Part shown: positions 7,771-17,212 of the stretch, piece by piece
Layout: each line of letters opens with the position of its first letter
Position numbering within the stretch: position 1 is the stretch's first letter
Assembly (NCBI GenBank): GCA_016490735.1
Contig: JAEMWC010000349.1
Location: forward strand, 395,001 to 459,000
Source of the DNA: Pachyseris speciosa
Lineage: Eukaryota > Cnidaria > Anthozoa > Scleractinia > Pachyseridae
DNA length: 64,000 bases
Reading direction: 5' to 3'
Program-made: the position numbers and the translations under genes
Notes under the pieces: generated by a model
Database searches by the model: none
What the model was told of the DNA's origin: nothing
The model's input: only the letters and a program-made list of their open reading frames with translations

Positions 7771-10209
7771 ATGCATACCAATAATAGCGATGTATTAGGC
7801 GACGAAGGAAGAAAGGCCCTGGGTGCTTGTGTGAAGGTGAAGATTTACGGAAAGCCGGAAAATATACGAAAGTATCATTGGAGGAATGCTGTGGATCGAT
7901 TAGAGAAATGTTGCGGTGGCCGCTGGTGTGGGGATGAGTATTCACTGTGCGGATATGAAACAAAGAAATACAGACCTTACTTCATGCTACCCACGGACTT
8001 CAATGAACAGGGTCTTCCAGACGAAGAGAGGCCTTATGACATTATTGATATCCACGATGCACTTTGTAAGTTTGATGAAGTGCCTTTTGTTGAAAAGTAC
8101 CCACCCGCAGAAACTGGGAATAGAGCATTGAGAGAACTGATTGACAATAGAAGAGCTGCTATTGAAACAGAGTGCCTAGAAGCTGATGATAATCCAGCTG
8201 GCAAACGGCAGTATTCCTGGCTTGTTGCACGGCGCCGAGTGAGGGACTGCTTTGCTGGCAACTTTGCAGGGGACAGAGTGTTGCTTAAATATAAGCCTAG
8301 GCGTGATCCAAAAGAGCCTTACAACATTTTTGATATTCATGATGCTGTTGTTTTTTGGAATGAGGCAATGTTACTAGGAATGGTACCTCCTGCAATTATT
8401 TATGATGATAATGCAATTTATAATGATCTTCATATTGGGAATGGAAGGTGGAAGAATGAATTGTGGAAGAATGACAATGAGCAAAGGGAAGGTGTTGAAC
8501 AACAATTAAATGAAGCCAAATTTGCCTCTGAGAACAACATGGTAAAAGAATATTCGCAAGATGAAGCTAGGCAGAGAGTGAAGGATTGTTATTCAACGTT
8601 TTTCAACTGGTTTCCTGCTGCTGATGAGTATATACTACTTCCCCTTAAATATGATCAAAATGGGGCAGCCAGTCAAAGTTACAACATTTTTGACATTAAA
8701 AAAGCAATCCAGCATTTTGAACAAACAAAATGTCTTCAAAAGTATCCAGATGACAAAGGACCTGGAACTAATGAACTGAAGAAGTCTGTTGAAGAGCACA
8801 GTACTGGTGTTACAAAAGAATACTGGAAAGCCAAAGCTGGGTTATGCAGATACTCTCCTGATAAGGCAGAGAAGAGGGTTAGAAATTGTTTTGTAAATGC
8901 TTTGAAAGAAGAAGCTGTTTTATTTCATGCAAACGGTAAAGTAAGAATCCAAGCCTTTGACCAAACCTATGACATTTTTGATATTCAGAAGGTACTTCTT
9001 CATTTTGAAGAAAAAGGAAGAGGACAAAGCTTTTATGACCCAGAAGTTTCCTCAGAGCTGAGGGAGTCAGTTAAAGCAAACAGGGATGCTGTGACTAAAG
9101 AGTATCAGCAAGCGAAAGCCAGACTGCAAGGATATTCGTGGAATGAAGCAGAGCTCCGAGTGAGAGATTGCTTTGCAAGTGCCCTTCTGGACGATACAGA
9201 CATTTTTCCAAGCAAAGAAAAGGAAAGTGGTGTTCCAAAGACCCAGCAAACTTATGACATTTTTGACATTAAAAATGCAGTTGAACATTTTGATATAAAA
9301 CCACGTTTTGATAAGCACTCAGGCTCTAAGGAATTGGATGAAAAGGCTGATGAAGAAAGGGCTCAAATTGAAGAAGAGTATGCTGAAGCCATCAAGAAAG
9401 TTGAACTTGAGCATGGATCTGGGTTTATTATTCATGATCATTTAATCATTACTAATAAGCATGTCATTGAGGATGTCAGAGAGAATGCAGTGGTTGATAA
9501 ACGTAAGGAACTTTATGTTTCTAATTCAGTCATAGGTAATAAGCTTCCTTGTGAAGTCATTCACTGTGATCCAGGTGAATATTTAGCATTACTTTACTGC
9601 CCAGGACTTAACTTGAAACAAAACAGAATTTTTCCATTACAACTTTCTACCCAACCTGTGTTACCTGGGAGGCCAATTTTTGCTTTTGGTTTTCCCATGA
9701 GTCATAGAGGAGAGACAGCTCTTTTTGTGACTGGTCATGTTTCTGGTTCCAAGGAAACCTTGTCAGGTCACACATTAGCTGTACTGAACTGTTCACTAAA
9801 TTCTGGTAACTCTGGGGGCCCTATTCTTTGTTGGGACAAAGGCCAACTGAGGGTGGTAGGTGTTGCAATGCAGAAGCACTTGAAAGAGATTTTAACACTG
9901 GATGAGAGGGAAAGAATTGAAAAAATACGAGAATCTTTGCAGACCAGTACCATTTCTAGTGTTTCAGATGATGTTATTAAGAGGGCAACATTTCAGCGAG
10001 AAAGATGTGTACCTTTTCATCCATCAGCAGACCCTTGCCAAACACCAATGGTTTTACTGACATTAAAACTGTATGGTGCACTGGAAACCCATTCTCAGTT
10101 CAATTTAACTAATGCATTACCTGGGTATTATGTGGTAGAATTCATCAAAGAGTGTATCAGTAAATACAGTGGAGAGGGAAAAGAGGAGTTCACCAAGGTA
10201 GTCAAGTGA
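7771..10209 (+). CDS. Five-repeat protein fused to a trypsin/HtrA-like protease domain
   Basis: This 812-residue open frame is the longest in the window. Residues about 35-508 hold five copies of a module I do not recognise: a helix-like YSxxxAxxRVRDCF segment, a variable insert, then Y(D/N)IFDI followed by an amphipathic A(V/I)xxFE helix. The YDIFDI boxes are at about 89-94, 184-189, 304-309, 400-405 and 495-500. Residues 524-547 are charged and helical. A chymotrypsin-fold serine protease follows: GSGFII at 549, TNKHVI with His564, and GNSGGP with Ser681. The usual Asp site (D-[IL]-A-L) reads YLALL, so Tyr604 replaces Asp; Asp600 is nearby. About 110 residues with helical charged stretches follow the protease. 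There is no signal peptide or membrane segment, so it is probably intracellular. The start is uncertain, since possible upstream exons exist. The protease fold is confident, catalysis doubtful, the repeats unknown. Confidence 0.88.
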   Translation: MHTNNSDVLGDEGRKALGACVKVKIYGKPENIRKYHWRNAVDRLEKCCGGRWCGDEYSLCGYETKKYRPYFMLPTDFNEQGLPDEERPYDIIDIHDALCKFDEVPFVEKYPPAETGNRALRELIDNRRAAIETECLEADDNPAGKRQYSWLVARRRVRDCFAGNFAGDRVLLKYKPRRDPKEPYNIFDIHDAVVFWNEAMLLGMVPPAIIYDDNAIYNDLHIGNGRWKNELWKNDNEQREGVEQQLNEAKFASENNMVKEYSQDEARQRVKDCYSTFFNWFPAADEYILLPLKYDQNGAASQSYNIFDIKKAIQHFEQTKCLQKYPDDKGPGTNELKKSVEEHSTGVTKEYWKAKAGLCRYSPDKAEKRVRNCFVNALKEEAVLFHANGKVRIQAFDQTYDIFDIQKVLLHFEEKGRGQSFYDPEVSSELRESVKANRDAVTKEYQQAKARLQGYSWNEAELRVRDCFASALLDDTDIFPSKEKESGVPKTQQTYDIFDIKNAVEHFDIKPRFDKHSGSKELDEKADEERAQIEEEYAEAIKKVELEHGSGFIIHDHLIITNKHVIEDVRENAVVDKRKELYVSNSVIGNKLPCEVIHCDPGEYLALLYCPGLNLKQNRIFPLQLSTQPVLPGRPIFAFGFPMSHRGETALFVTGHVSGSKETLSGHTLAVLNCSLNSGNSGGPILCWDKGQLRVVGVAMQKHLKEILTLDERERIEKIRESLQTSTISSVSDDVIKRATFQRERCVPFHPSADPCQTPMVLLTLKLYGALETHSQFNLTNALPGYYVVEFIKECISKYSGEGKEEFTKVVK

Positions 10210-11690
10210 TCTGAGGGTCGCATTAACATTTTGCCTTCAGCTGAGCACTCTACTTGCCGGTGTTGTATTCAGTGAGCAGTAAAAGTTGTAGGTTGACATT
10301 TTTTTGTGAAACTGGGCTGTCATTAAGGGCTGGGAGTTTCCCCCAATTATTCTGAGTTAGATCCTTAGCTTCTTTGATATGAAAACAGAGTATTGACTAT
10401 ACCACAGCTGGAATCCTGGCTACCTTTTGCATACATGTATGATTGTGTGCCTACTTCAGAAATTAGTGACAGCCTTGGTGAAAGTTCATCTGTGAGGAGG
10501 ATCTTCGATTAAACATTACAGTCACTAGTAACCTTTTTTATAAGTTTAAGTATAAAATCATCAGATAATTAAGCTTAATCATTGTTCTAAGGTTAGAGCA
10601 TAAGGATAAAATCCGAAATATGCTATACATGATGGCAAACGCTATTGAGCATAAAAAGAGAAAAAGTAAATGTTGATAAAGTATGGTGCTATGTACAAAA
10701 TGCTCAAATATTTTAGTCTTTATATAAACGAGATCATGCATGGAGCTAGCATGTTCTATTAGATCTTAATGGGGCATGTTGGTATTAGCTTCCCTCTTGA
10801 GGTGCATGAAATTAAAAGAGCTACTACCTTGTAGGTTACCGAACAGTCGTCCTTTTCAGCAAATTAGTGTTTTGAATAATGTTTATAAGTATTCTTTTTA
10901 TCTAAGGACGATAGTAACAGAATAATCAACCCAATAATGATGATGTAAATGAAAATAACTTTAAGTGTATATGTATTGCTCTTGCAGCCATCAAATCATT
11001 TGAATGATGCTGTTTATATGTATGCATGATTGTACTTACCATATGTTATATTTTCCTATTTTACCATTTTTATATTGTTGTATCTATTTACTTATTTATT
11101 TATTCATACTTATTTGTATTTAATTTTACCCGTATGCATACTTTACTTTATACTCCTAGTATAGTTATTGCTGGTTTTAGGAGTAAATTAACTTTTAAAG
11201 ATTACAGATTAAAGACATGTAGAGGTGATTCTTATATTTTGTTTTTTCCACATGAAAATGTTTTCATGTTCAGATTGTGGTGTTTTTTTGTGTGGGCGAC
11301 CTGTGGTAGCTCACACTGTAATCATCCGTCCGTAACACATCACGTGACGTCCCTTGGGAGTAAGGAGACCAATCAGACAAAAGAATTACATCATCCTTAC
11401 AGTCGAATGTAGTCGAATCCAGGCCCCCAATTGCATATTTTCTCCACGTATACAGCTGTGTAATCGATCGAAGCATATGAAATTCAACCTTATCAGGCAG
11501 TGAAGTTACAGCTGAAGTTAATGCAGCGAGCGGAGTCCACCTTTGCGACTCATTTGTTCTCACTAGAATGTCAGGGACCATCACATCATCGTTTGCTGAT
11601 AAACATTTACTATCTTTGCTTTAAAATTTGTATCAAGCGTGGTCATTCTTTGAAGGAAAACTTGTATTTATGGTGAGAGGCACAGCACTA
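10210..11690. other. 3' flank of the protease gene; no further gene seen
   Basis: AT-rich DNA. A variant poly(A) signal, ATTAAA, lies at 10508-10513, about 300 bp after the stop codon, and could define the 3'UTR. A 104-codon minus-strand frame (11270-11584) and a 128-codon plus frame (11026-11412) show no motif and overlap each other, so neither is called. Confidence 0.4.
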
Positions 11691-11699
11691 GTTGTTGCG
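11691..11699. repeat. Left 9 bp target-site duplication
   Basis: GTTGTTGCG lies immediately outside the left terminus (GGGTAAGAC) of the inverted-repeat element. The identical 9-mer, in the same orientation, lies immediately outside the right terminus at 17667-17675. Confidence 0.85.
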
Positions 11700-11712
11700 G
11701 GGTAAGACTAAT

Positions 11713-11780
11713 CTGTGGAACTGCAGACCGCGGAACCTGTGGAACCTGCGGAACCGCCGGAACCTGCGGAACCTATATTT
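11713..11780. repeat. GGAACCTGCG-type decamer array at the left terminus
   Basis: About six degenerate copies of a 10 bp unit (GGAACCTGTG, GGAACCTGCG, GGAACCGCCG) lie just inside the transposon end. The inverted counterpart is at about 17590-17645. Subterminal short repeats can be transposase-binding arrays; that role is inferred. Confidence 0.8.
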
Positions 11781-11910
11781 TTGTAATAAAAATAAAAAAA
11801 AATAAAAATAGTAATAATAAAAATGTCGACGAGTGGTTTAGTTCTTAAAAACAACAGAGAAAGAAAAAAAAAAGAAAAGAAAAATAAAAAGGGAGAACGC
11901 AAACAAAAAA

Positions 11911-12030
11911 GAGCGTACAACAAGGGATATTTTTTGTCGGTCACCCATCCAAGTTCTAACCCGGCCGGATTGGGCTTAACTTCGGCGATCGGACGACGAG
12001 CACGCTTTCCTTGTGGTATCACACGCAGAC
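11911..12030 (-). rRNA. 5S rRNA-like sequence, left arm
   Basis: The reverse complement starts GTCTGCGTGTGATACCAC. It retains the 5S internal promoter boxes, GAAGTTAAGC (box A) and GGTTAGAACTTGGATGGG (box C), and ends at TTGTACGC followed by a T-run, which would serve as a Pol III terminator. It is about 120 nt, the normal 5S length. The first third and the loop E region deviate strongly from animal 5S, so this is a 5S-derived pseudogene or 5S-headed repeat rather than a functional ribosomal gene. It points away from the gene starting at 12205. Confidence 0.75.
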
Positions 12031-12204
12031 AATACAAAGTATAAATGGTTCGCGTAAGTTGAAAAAAGCGAAATGATAAGCGAGAAATTACTAGAAATTC
12101 TAAAATTCACACAAACAAACATTAGCAACAAGTGTTTCGTTTAAGTTTCCGGTCAATTTCTTATTTCCGGTATCATAGTCACGTGGTACTGTAGTGCCAC
12201 CAAA

Positions 12205-13441
12205 ATGGCCGAATGGCGCTTCCATCTCAATGCTGGGTAAGTACAACAGTCGTTTGCTGAGTTACATCGGTTGCACTTCACAAATAGACTGAATGCCTCA
12301 GACCTTGCTTGAAACAGGATGAAGAACTCCAAGCCTGAAGTGATTGATCTAACCAAGGAAAGGTAGGGAACTTGGGCTTTGCTTCAAGTCACGCACATGG
12401 CATGTGAATGATTCACATTTGTCAACAATTTGTTGACAACATCTTCAGCTATTTATGTTCAAAAGTGATTTTCATTTATTAATTTTCCATTTCTTTTGTA
12501 TGCAGTGATGTTACAATGTCAAGCCTTGAGAAAATTAACAGGTTAAAAAGTTTTTTTATCAGTTTGACCCCAGTATGAACTGACGACGGTTGCCTTTTAC
12601 CCACGTGCGTGTAAGATTGGTGATTGAATTGAAGGTTTAGACTGGTTCTAAAACTATATTAGCTGGTTTCTTTAAGTCGTTAGCATATATAGTTTATCAC
12701 AGGTCAAAAGCCACAGTTGAGGTCTACTTGTAGTCTACTATAAGTACCTTTTGTATGTTTGTTTGTTTTTATTTATTTATTCTAGTATTTATTTATTTAT
12801 TCAGAACTTTGTTACTATCAAGCACCCGTCAATTCCTAAACGTCTTGACCCTGTCCACCATCCACGCTCAGTGAAAGGCAGGAAATCGAGCTTTGTCACA
12901 ATTTAGATCAAAATATCACCCCATCAAACACCTGAAAGCCAGTTGTTGTAGTACATACTTTTCTCACACTCAAGGCAACAGTCAGTTGAAAGGGGTCGCC
13001 TTTCTCTCCCAGAAGCTTAACACAGGCATGGAAAATAAATCCTTGTTTTCACTGTTACTGTTTGTGTTAATAGGTCAGATACATTGTGCATGGAATGTGT
13101 GTGCCTGTGCAAGTAATCTGTCTCTTTTTATGTTCCTTAGTGGAAATAGTGAGAAATTACAAGGTTTATCAGCTAAGAGGAAGAGTAAAAGGTATAATAT
13201 ATTACATTTTTATTACTGTTTTGCAAGGCTAGGTACAGACACAATTTGCCCCTGCTATGTTAAATGTACTTTTTTCTGAGCACTGAAAGATGCATTTTCC
13301 CTGTGGCAAGTGTTGAGAGCAAACAGAGAGTGATATTAACCAAAGTAACTGTTTCCAAACTTTCATTTGGGCAGTAGTTTTTCAGGGTCTCGATTTTTTC
13401 ATAGATTGCGTGACGAGCTGAAAGAAGGGGCCGAGATAAAG
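12205..13441 (+). CDS. Five 5' exons of an unrecognised spliced gene
   Basis: The exons are 12205-12236, 12318-12362, 12506-12541, 13141-13191 and 13375-13441. All have GT donors and AG acceptors (first donor GTAAGT). The first four introns are all phase 2 and the fifth exon ends in phase 0, so 77 codons read through with no stop. The ATG context, CCAAAATGG, is strong. The peptide starts MAEWRFHLNAG, contains EVIDLTKESD (like a SUMO-interaction motif: hydrophobic VIDL followed by acidic residues), a basic KRKSKS patch and FFHRLRDELKEGAEIK. It looks like a small nuclear protein, but I do not recognise the family. Exons 1-3 lie in the left arm of the transposon and exons 4-5 in its interior. 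A continuation near 21.7-23.3 kb is proposed. Confidence 0.6.
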
Positions 13442-13980
13442 GTATGACATATTACATAAAAAAAAATTACGTTTTTAAAAGCAGAATGAATAAGTTGGTT
13501 TTCTCTTGGTCCTTCACTCGATTGAGAAGAGAAGTCGTTAATATTTCGCAATTCCCTATAGTACCTAACAACGTATTACAGTTGGGAATGCTTATGAGTC
13601 TTATGGTATCAGCTATATCGGTCATATCGTAGTCGAAAACTGAGACGGAGATAAATCAACACGATTTAAATCCAGGCTTTGTACGAGTAACAAGAGGCTA
13701 CAATTAGCCTAAACTCGGGCTTGCAAAAAACAGTATTGTATCCCTAACTTAGCGCTAAACAAAAGAATAGAGAGAAGTCTGTCTTTCTTACATCGGACGC
13801 ATTGTGTTTAGCTTGTGTTGGAATCTATTTATTTAGACCCCTATCAACATATATTCCTCTAAAATACAGCTCAACCATTGAGAACAATAGTTATAACACT
13901 TGTAAAAAATGTTTCTAAAAGAACAAGAAAAAGAGAAACAGAAAGAATAAAGCCCGTGATATATACCACTAAAAGACATC

Positions 13981-14035
13981 GAACCCGGGTTAGCTGCGTC
14001 ACAGGCAGGAACAATGACCTTTAGGCCACATAGGT
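13981..14035 (-). repeat. tRNA-like fragment (SINE remnant)
   Basis: The reverse complement shows a box-A-like TGGCCTAAAGG, an anticodon-arm-like CTGC..CTGTGAC..GCAG, and GGTTCGATGTC resembling box B (GGTTCGANTCC). The T-stem 3' side and the acceptor stem do not pair, so it is a decayed tRNA-derived repeat at best. Confidence 0.35.
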
Positions 14036-14450
14036 TTATCGTTACGCAAAGTGATAAAAATAGTGTATTGATTCCAAAAAATAAAACTAAGGACACTTGT
14101 TTTCGCTTCGATGGATAATTGTTTGAGAAAGGAAACGCTTATCGAACGATGTAAAATTTTTTCGCATAAACTTTAATGGAGTCTCGGTGAAATGTGAGTA
14201 GAAAATTAATTAGCAGAGTGAAACTGTTTACAAATACGTCAATCCAGGATCATTTGAAACACAAGAAAGGAACGTTTCTGGACAGTTTCAAGTGACACTA
14301 GTACATTTGTGAAAACTAATCGCTTATCATTCAAAAGTTAAAGTCCATAAATTGAGATAGTAAATAAACTACCTGTCAAAGTCTCAGGGGTGTGTGATAT
14401 CCCGTACTTGAGTTATTCAACAAAATGTATATCTCAGTGGAGCGGATACG

Positions 14451-14625
14451 GGGAACACGGCAGTCCATCTGGAGTTAAATTTTGGTCATGTTAAAAGCTT
14501 TCTTCTCGCTGTTGAACTTGCAAACATTCGTATAGACACTTCTCTTAACATATTAGTTGTTCAGACTTCAAAGACACAAGGTGAATCGACGTTTTCCGAT
14601 ACGTGACAACAAGTATCATTCTTGC
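14451..14625. repeat. Direct repeat, copy 1 (about 175 bp)
   Basis: The segment beginning AACACGGCAGTCCATCTGG and running to GATACGTGACAAC recurs at 14806-14978 with about 10% differences. It lies inside the long-TIR element. Confidence 0.85.
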
Positions 14626-14676
14626 TGTTTTACTTCCGAATCACTTGGCCGTGAAAGGTCAAACTCCCTTTGTCTG

Positions 14677-14781
14677 TAGTCTCTAATTTTTGGCGCTCCC
14701 CTCGCGTCGCGTCTCCTCGCAACTTCGCGCGCGCACGTGTCTTTCGCCCGCCCCACAATCCATCGCCAAAATTAGAGACTA
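14677..14781. repeat. Small inverted repeat with GC-rich loop
   Basis: TAGTCTCTAATTTTTGGCG (14677-14695) pairs with CGCCAAAATTAGAGACTA (14764-14781) with one unpaired base. The loop is unusually GC/CpG-rich. It could be a tiny MITE, or a hairpin with a regulatory role. Confidence 0.7.
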
Positions 14782-14805
14782 CTCGTAGTCTACTGAAGGA
14801 GACAC

Positions 14806-14978
14806 GAGGAAACACGGCAGTCCATCTGGAGTTAAGTTTACTCATGTTAAATGCTTTCTTCTCGCCGTTGAACTTGCAATCATTCACATAGACACTTCTC
14901 TTAACATACTGTTTGTTCAGACTTCAAAAGACACAAGGTGAATCGACATTTTCCGATACGTGACAACAGGCATCAGTC
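14806..14978. repeat. Direct repeat, copy 2
   Basis: Second copy of the 14451-14625 unit, in the same orientation. The 180 bp between them holds the small inverted repeat. Confidence 0.85.
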
Positions 14979-15190
14979 TGTTAAAAATAGTTAGCGCTTG
15001 CGCAGAAACGCCGGAAGTGCACTTTGTGGATGATACTTGACAACGAAAAAGAAGAACCGTCGGTAATCTTAGACCCGGGCGACGCGCGAGACGCACGCAG
15101 CCCGAGTAACAAGGGTAACACATCAACGGTGAAGCCAAAACTGATTACACATACATACTGGGGTCAAACTGATAAAAGGTCTTTCCTAAC

Positions 15191-15466
15191 CTGTTAATTT
15201 TCTCTAGGCTTGACATTGCCACATCACTTTTGAACATAAATAGCTGAAGATGCTGTCAACAATTCACATGCCATGTGCGTGACTTGAAGCAAAGCCCAAG
15301 TTCCCTACCTTTCCTTGGTTAGATCAATTACTTCAGCCTTGGAGTTCTTCATCCTGTTTCAAGCAAGGTCAGAGGCATTCAGTCTATTTGTGAAATGCAA
15401 CCGATGTAACTTAGCAAACGACTGTTGTACTTACCCAGCATTGAGATGGAAGCGCCATTCGGCCAT
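15191..15466 (-). pseudogene. Mirror copy of exons 1-3 of the spliced gene
   Basis: On the minus strand the exon equivalents are 15466-15435, 15353-15309 and 15226-15191. Exons 1 and 2 keep the reading frame, the GTAAGT donor and an AG acceptor. Exon 3 has lost the pyrimidine tract of its acceptor through a 40 bp deletion between AGTGAT repeats, although an AG remains. No exons 4-5 follow on this strand, so the copy is probably non-functional, although its promoter region may still work and could give antisense transcripts towards the element interior. Confidence 0.6.
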
Positions 15467-15536
15467 TTTGGGGCACTACAGTACCACGTGACTATGATAC
15501 CGGAAATAAGAAATTGACCGGTAACTTAAACGAAAC

Positions 15537-15550
15537 ACTTGTTGGTAATG
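15537..15550. repeat. Left target-site duplication of the Penelope insertion
   Basis: ACTTGTTGGTAATG here and ACTTGTTGCTAATG at 17231-17244 differ at one base and are both parts of a single arm sequence. They mark the exact points where the arm was split. Confidence 0.8.
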
Positions 15551-15630
15551 AATAAACGGAATTAGTTTCTAAAGAAACTGTGGTACTGCGTCGGTGGGGG
15601 AGTGAAACACGAAAATTTGGTTTATCAACG

Positions 15631-15661
<31 letters not shown>

Positions 15662-15672
15662 GGATTCGATTA

Positions 15673-15704
15673 GCTGACGTTTTGAGCGTTAGCCCTTCGT
15701 CGGA
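15673..15704 (-). ncRNA. Degenerate hammerhead-like motif, minus copy
   Basis: The reverse complement reads CCGACGA, stem GGGC/GCTC closed by TAAC, then CAAAAC and GTCAGC. Relative to its plus partner the G of GAAA has become A, as expected from CpG decay. It is probably inactive. Confidence 0.45.
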
Positions 15705-15799
15705 GCGAATCGAGGAGTTGTGGGTTGTGTATGGTTTATATACAGAAAATGGAGCTACGCTATTGGTGGTAACATGGTAACGTGAAAAACAGGAATAAA

Positions 15800-16642
15800 T
15801 TAATTGAATGAAAAGCGTTCGTTGATGCCGTGGGGATTAAGAGTGCCAATTTGAAAGATCAGTTTTTGCTCAAGATTTTTACGGCTTTGCGTGGTACCTT
15901 GATGTAAGGAAAGGCCGGAGATCGACATGTGTTGTTTGGAATGGTTAGGGAGATTAAAATGCCGAGCGACAGGCTTGGATGCGTCTTTGTCATCTTTCTC
16001 AACATCACGAAGATGTTCTCGGAATTGGTTACCTAGTCGTCTTCCTGTTTCGCCGATGTATAACTTCTTGCATAATGTGCAGGTTATGTCATAGATAACA
16101 TTTGCGGAGATACACGTGAAACGATCAGTGATCTTAACAGATCGCTTAAGGCCCGATATTTTGTCAGTGTTTTGAATGAAAGGACCAGATTTGCATCGCG
16201 AGCGCGCGCATTTAAAAGTACCAGGTTGTTCAGTTGTTTTGGATGCGCTTTTAACTAGAAAGTTACCTACATTTTTGTCGCGTTTGAATGAAATCAGCGG
16301 TGGTTCTGAAAAGATTCTAGCAGTTTCTGGATCATTTTGCAGTATCTTAAAGTTATTAAGAATGATGGCTTTAACTGGGTTATTATGCGGGTGAAATGTG
16401 AGGGTGAATGGAATTCTGTCATTCTTTTCCTTTTGTGACGTTTGTAGTGCTGACTGTTGATCAATCTGCTTAGCGCGGTGATGGCCCGATTGAACTACAG
16501 AATCAGGATAGCCACGTTTCTCGAAAAAATGGCACATTTCATCTGATTTGTTGGAAAAATCAGAGTCATCACTACATAGACGTCGAAGTCTAAGAAATTG
16601 AGAATAGGGAATGGCGTTTTTGACAAAATTTGCATAATGCAA
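15800..16642 (-). pseudogene. Penelope-like element: RT C-terminal region plus GIY-YIG endonuclease (5'-truncated)
   Basis: 280 codons, open to the junction. Residues 7-40 resemble the post-RT helical region (SQFLRLRRLCSDDSDF). Residues 145-156 are a Cys cluster in which the usual third Cys is Gly153. The GIY-YIG nuclease spans about 180-275: VIYDITCTLCKK, LYIGETGRRLGNQFREHL (catalytic Tyr and Arg region), and NLEQKLI with the likely catalytic Glu258. The RT catalytic core is missing because the copy is truncated at the inverted junction. It cannot retrotranspose alone, though the nuclease frame itself is uninterrupted. Confidence 0.85.
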
Positions 16643-16644
16643 AA

Positions 16645-17043
16645 CGATGCAAAACTTGTCCTTTCATTCAAAACACTGACAAAATATCGGGCCCTAAGCG
16701 ATCTGTTAAGATCACTGATCGTTTCACGTGTACCTCCGCAAATGTTATCTATTGCATAACCTGCACATTATGCAAGAAGTTATACATCGGCGAAACAGGA
16801 AGACGACTAGGTGACCGATTCTGAGAACATCTTCGTGATGTTGAGAAAGATGACAAAGACGCATCCAAGCCTGTCGCTCGGCATTTTAACCTCCCTAACC
16901 ATTCCAAACAACACATGTCGATCTCCGGCCTTTCCCTACATCAAGGTACCACGCAAAGCCGTAAAAATCTTGAGCAAAAACTGATCTTTCAAATTGGCAC
17001 TCTTAATCCCCACAGCATCAACGAGCGCTTTTCTTTCAATTAA
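16645..17043 (+). pseudogene. Penelope-like GIY-YIG endonuclease, second truncated copy
   Basis: This is the inverted partner of the preceding copy, starting within the Cys cluster (RCKTCPFIQNTDK, which keeps the Cys that the other copy lost). It contains VIYCITCTLCKK and LYIGETGRRLG, and then a TGA at 16822-16824 where the minus copy has CGA (Arg). That is a CpG-to-TpG nonsense change. The rest of the frame to NERFSFN is intact. Confidence 0.85.
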
Positions 17044-17138
17044 TTTATTCCTGTTTTTCACGTTACCATGTTACCACCAATAGCGTAGCTCCATTTTCTG
17101 TATATAAACCATACACAACCCACAATTCCTCGATTCGC

Positions 17139-17170
17139 TCCGACGAAGGGCTAACGCTCGAAACATCAGC
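17139..17170 (+). ncRNA. Degenerate hammerhead-like motif, plus copy
   Basis: CCGACGA, a GGGC/GCTC stem with a TAAC loop, then GAAAC and ATCAGC. Here the GAAAC box is intact, but the following GTC seen in the minus copy is ATC. Confidence 0.45.
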
Positions 17171-17181
17171 TAATCGAATCC

Positions 17182-17212
<31 letters not shown>

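Larger units (their letters stand above)
11700..12588. repeat. Left inverted arm of the long-TIR element
   Basis: It aligns, reverse-complemented, with 17666 down to about 17231 and then 15550 down to about 15156. In order from the outside it holds decamer repeats, an A-rich tract, the 5S-like gene (minus) and exons 1-3 of the spliced gene (plus). Compared with the right arm it retains a 40 bp segment between two AGTGAT copies; that segment carries the pyrimidine tract and acceptor of exon 3. Confidence 0.85.
12589..15155. other. Unique interior of the long-TIR element
   Basis: Apart from exons 4-5 and the repeats listed separately, there is no ORF with recognisable content. In particular no Mutator-type transposase motif was seen in any frame. 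A 128-codon frame (12893-13279) overlaps exon 4 in another frame and is not supported. Confidence 0.5.

Noticed and set aside
11270..11584. 104-codon minus-strand ORF
   Set aside because: It has no motif, overlaps another ORF, and lies in AT-rich DNA with no splice or start support.
12893..13279. 128-codon ORF with a hydrophobic segment
   Set aside because: It overlaps exon 4 of the spliced gene in another frame and crosses splice sites; no domain is recognised.
15800..16642. Single intact GIY-YIG gene as a host enzyme or homing endonuclease
   Set aside because: The Penelope 3'UTR, the hammerhead-like motif, the inverted partner copy and the target duplication show that it is a retroelement fragment.
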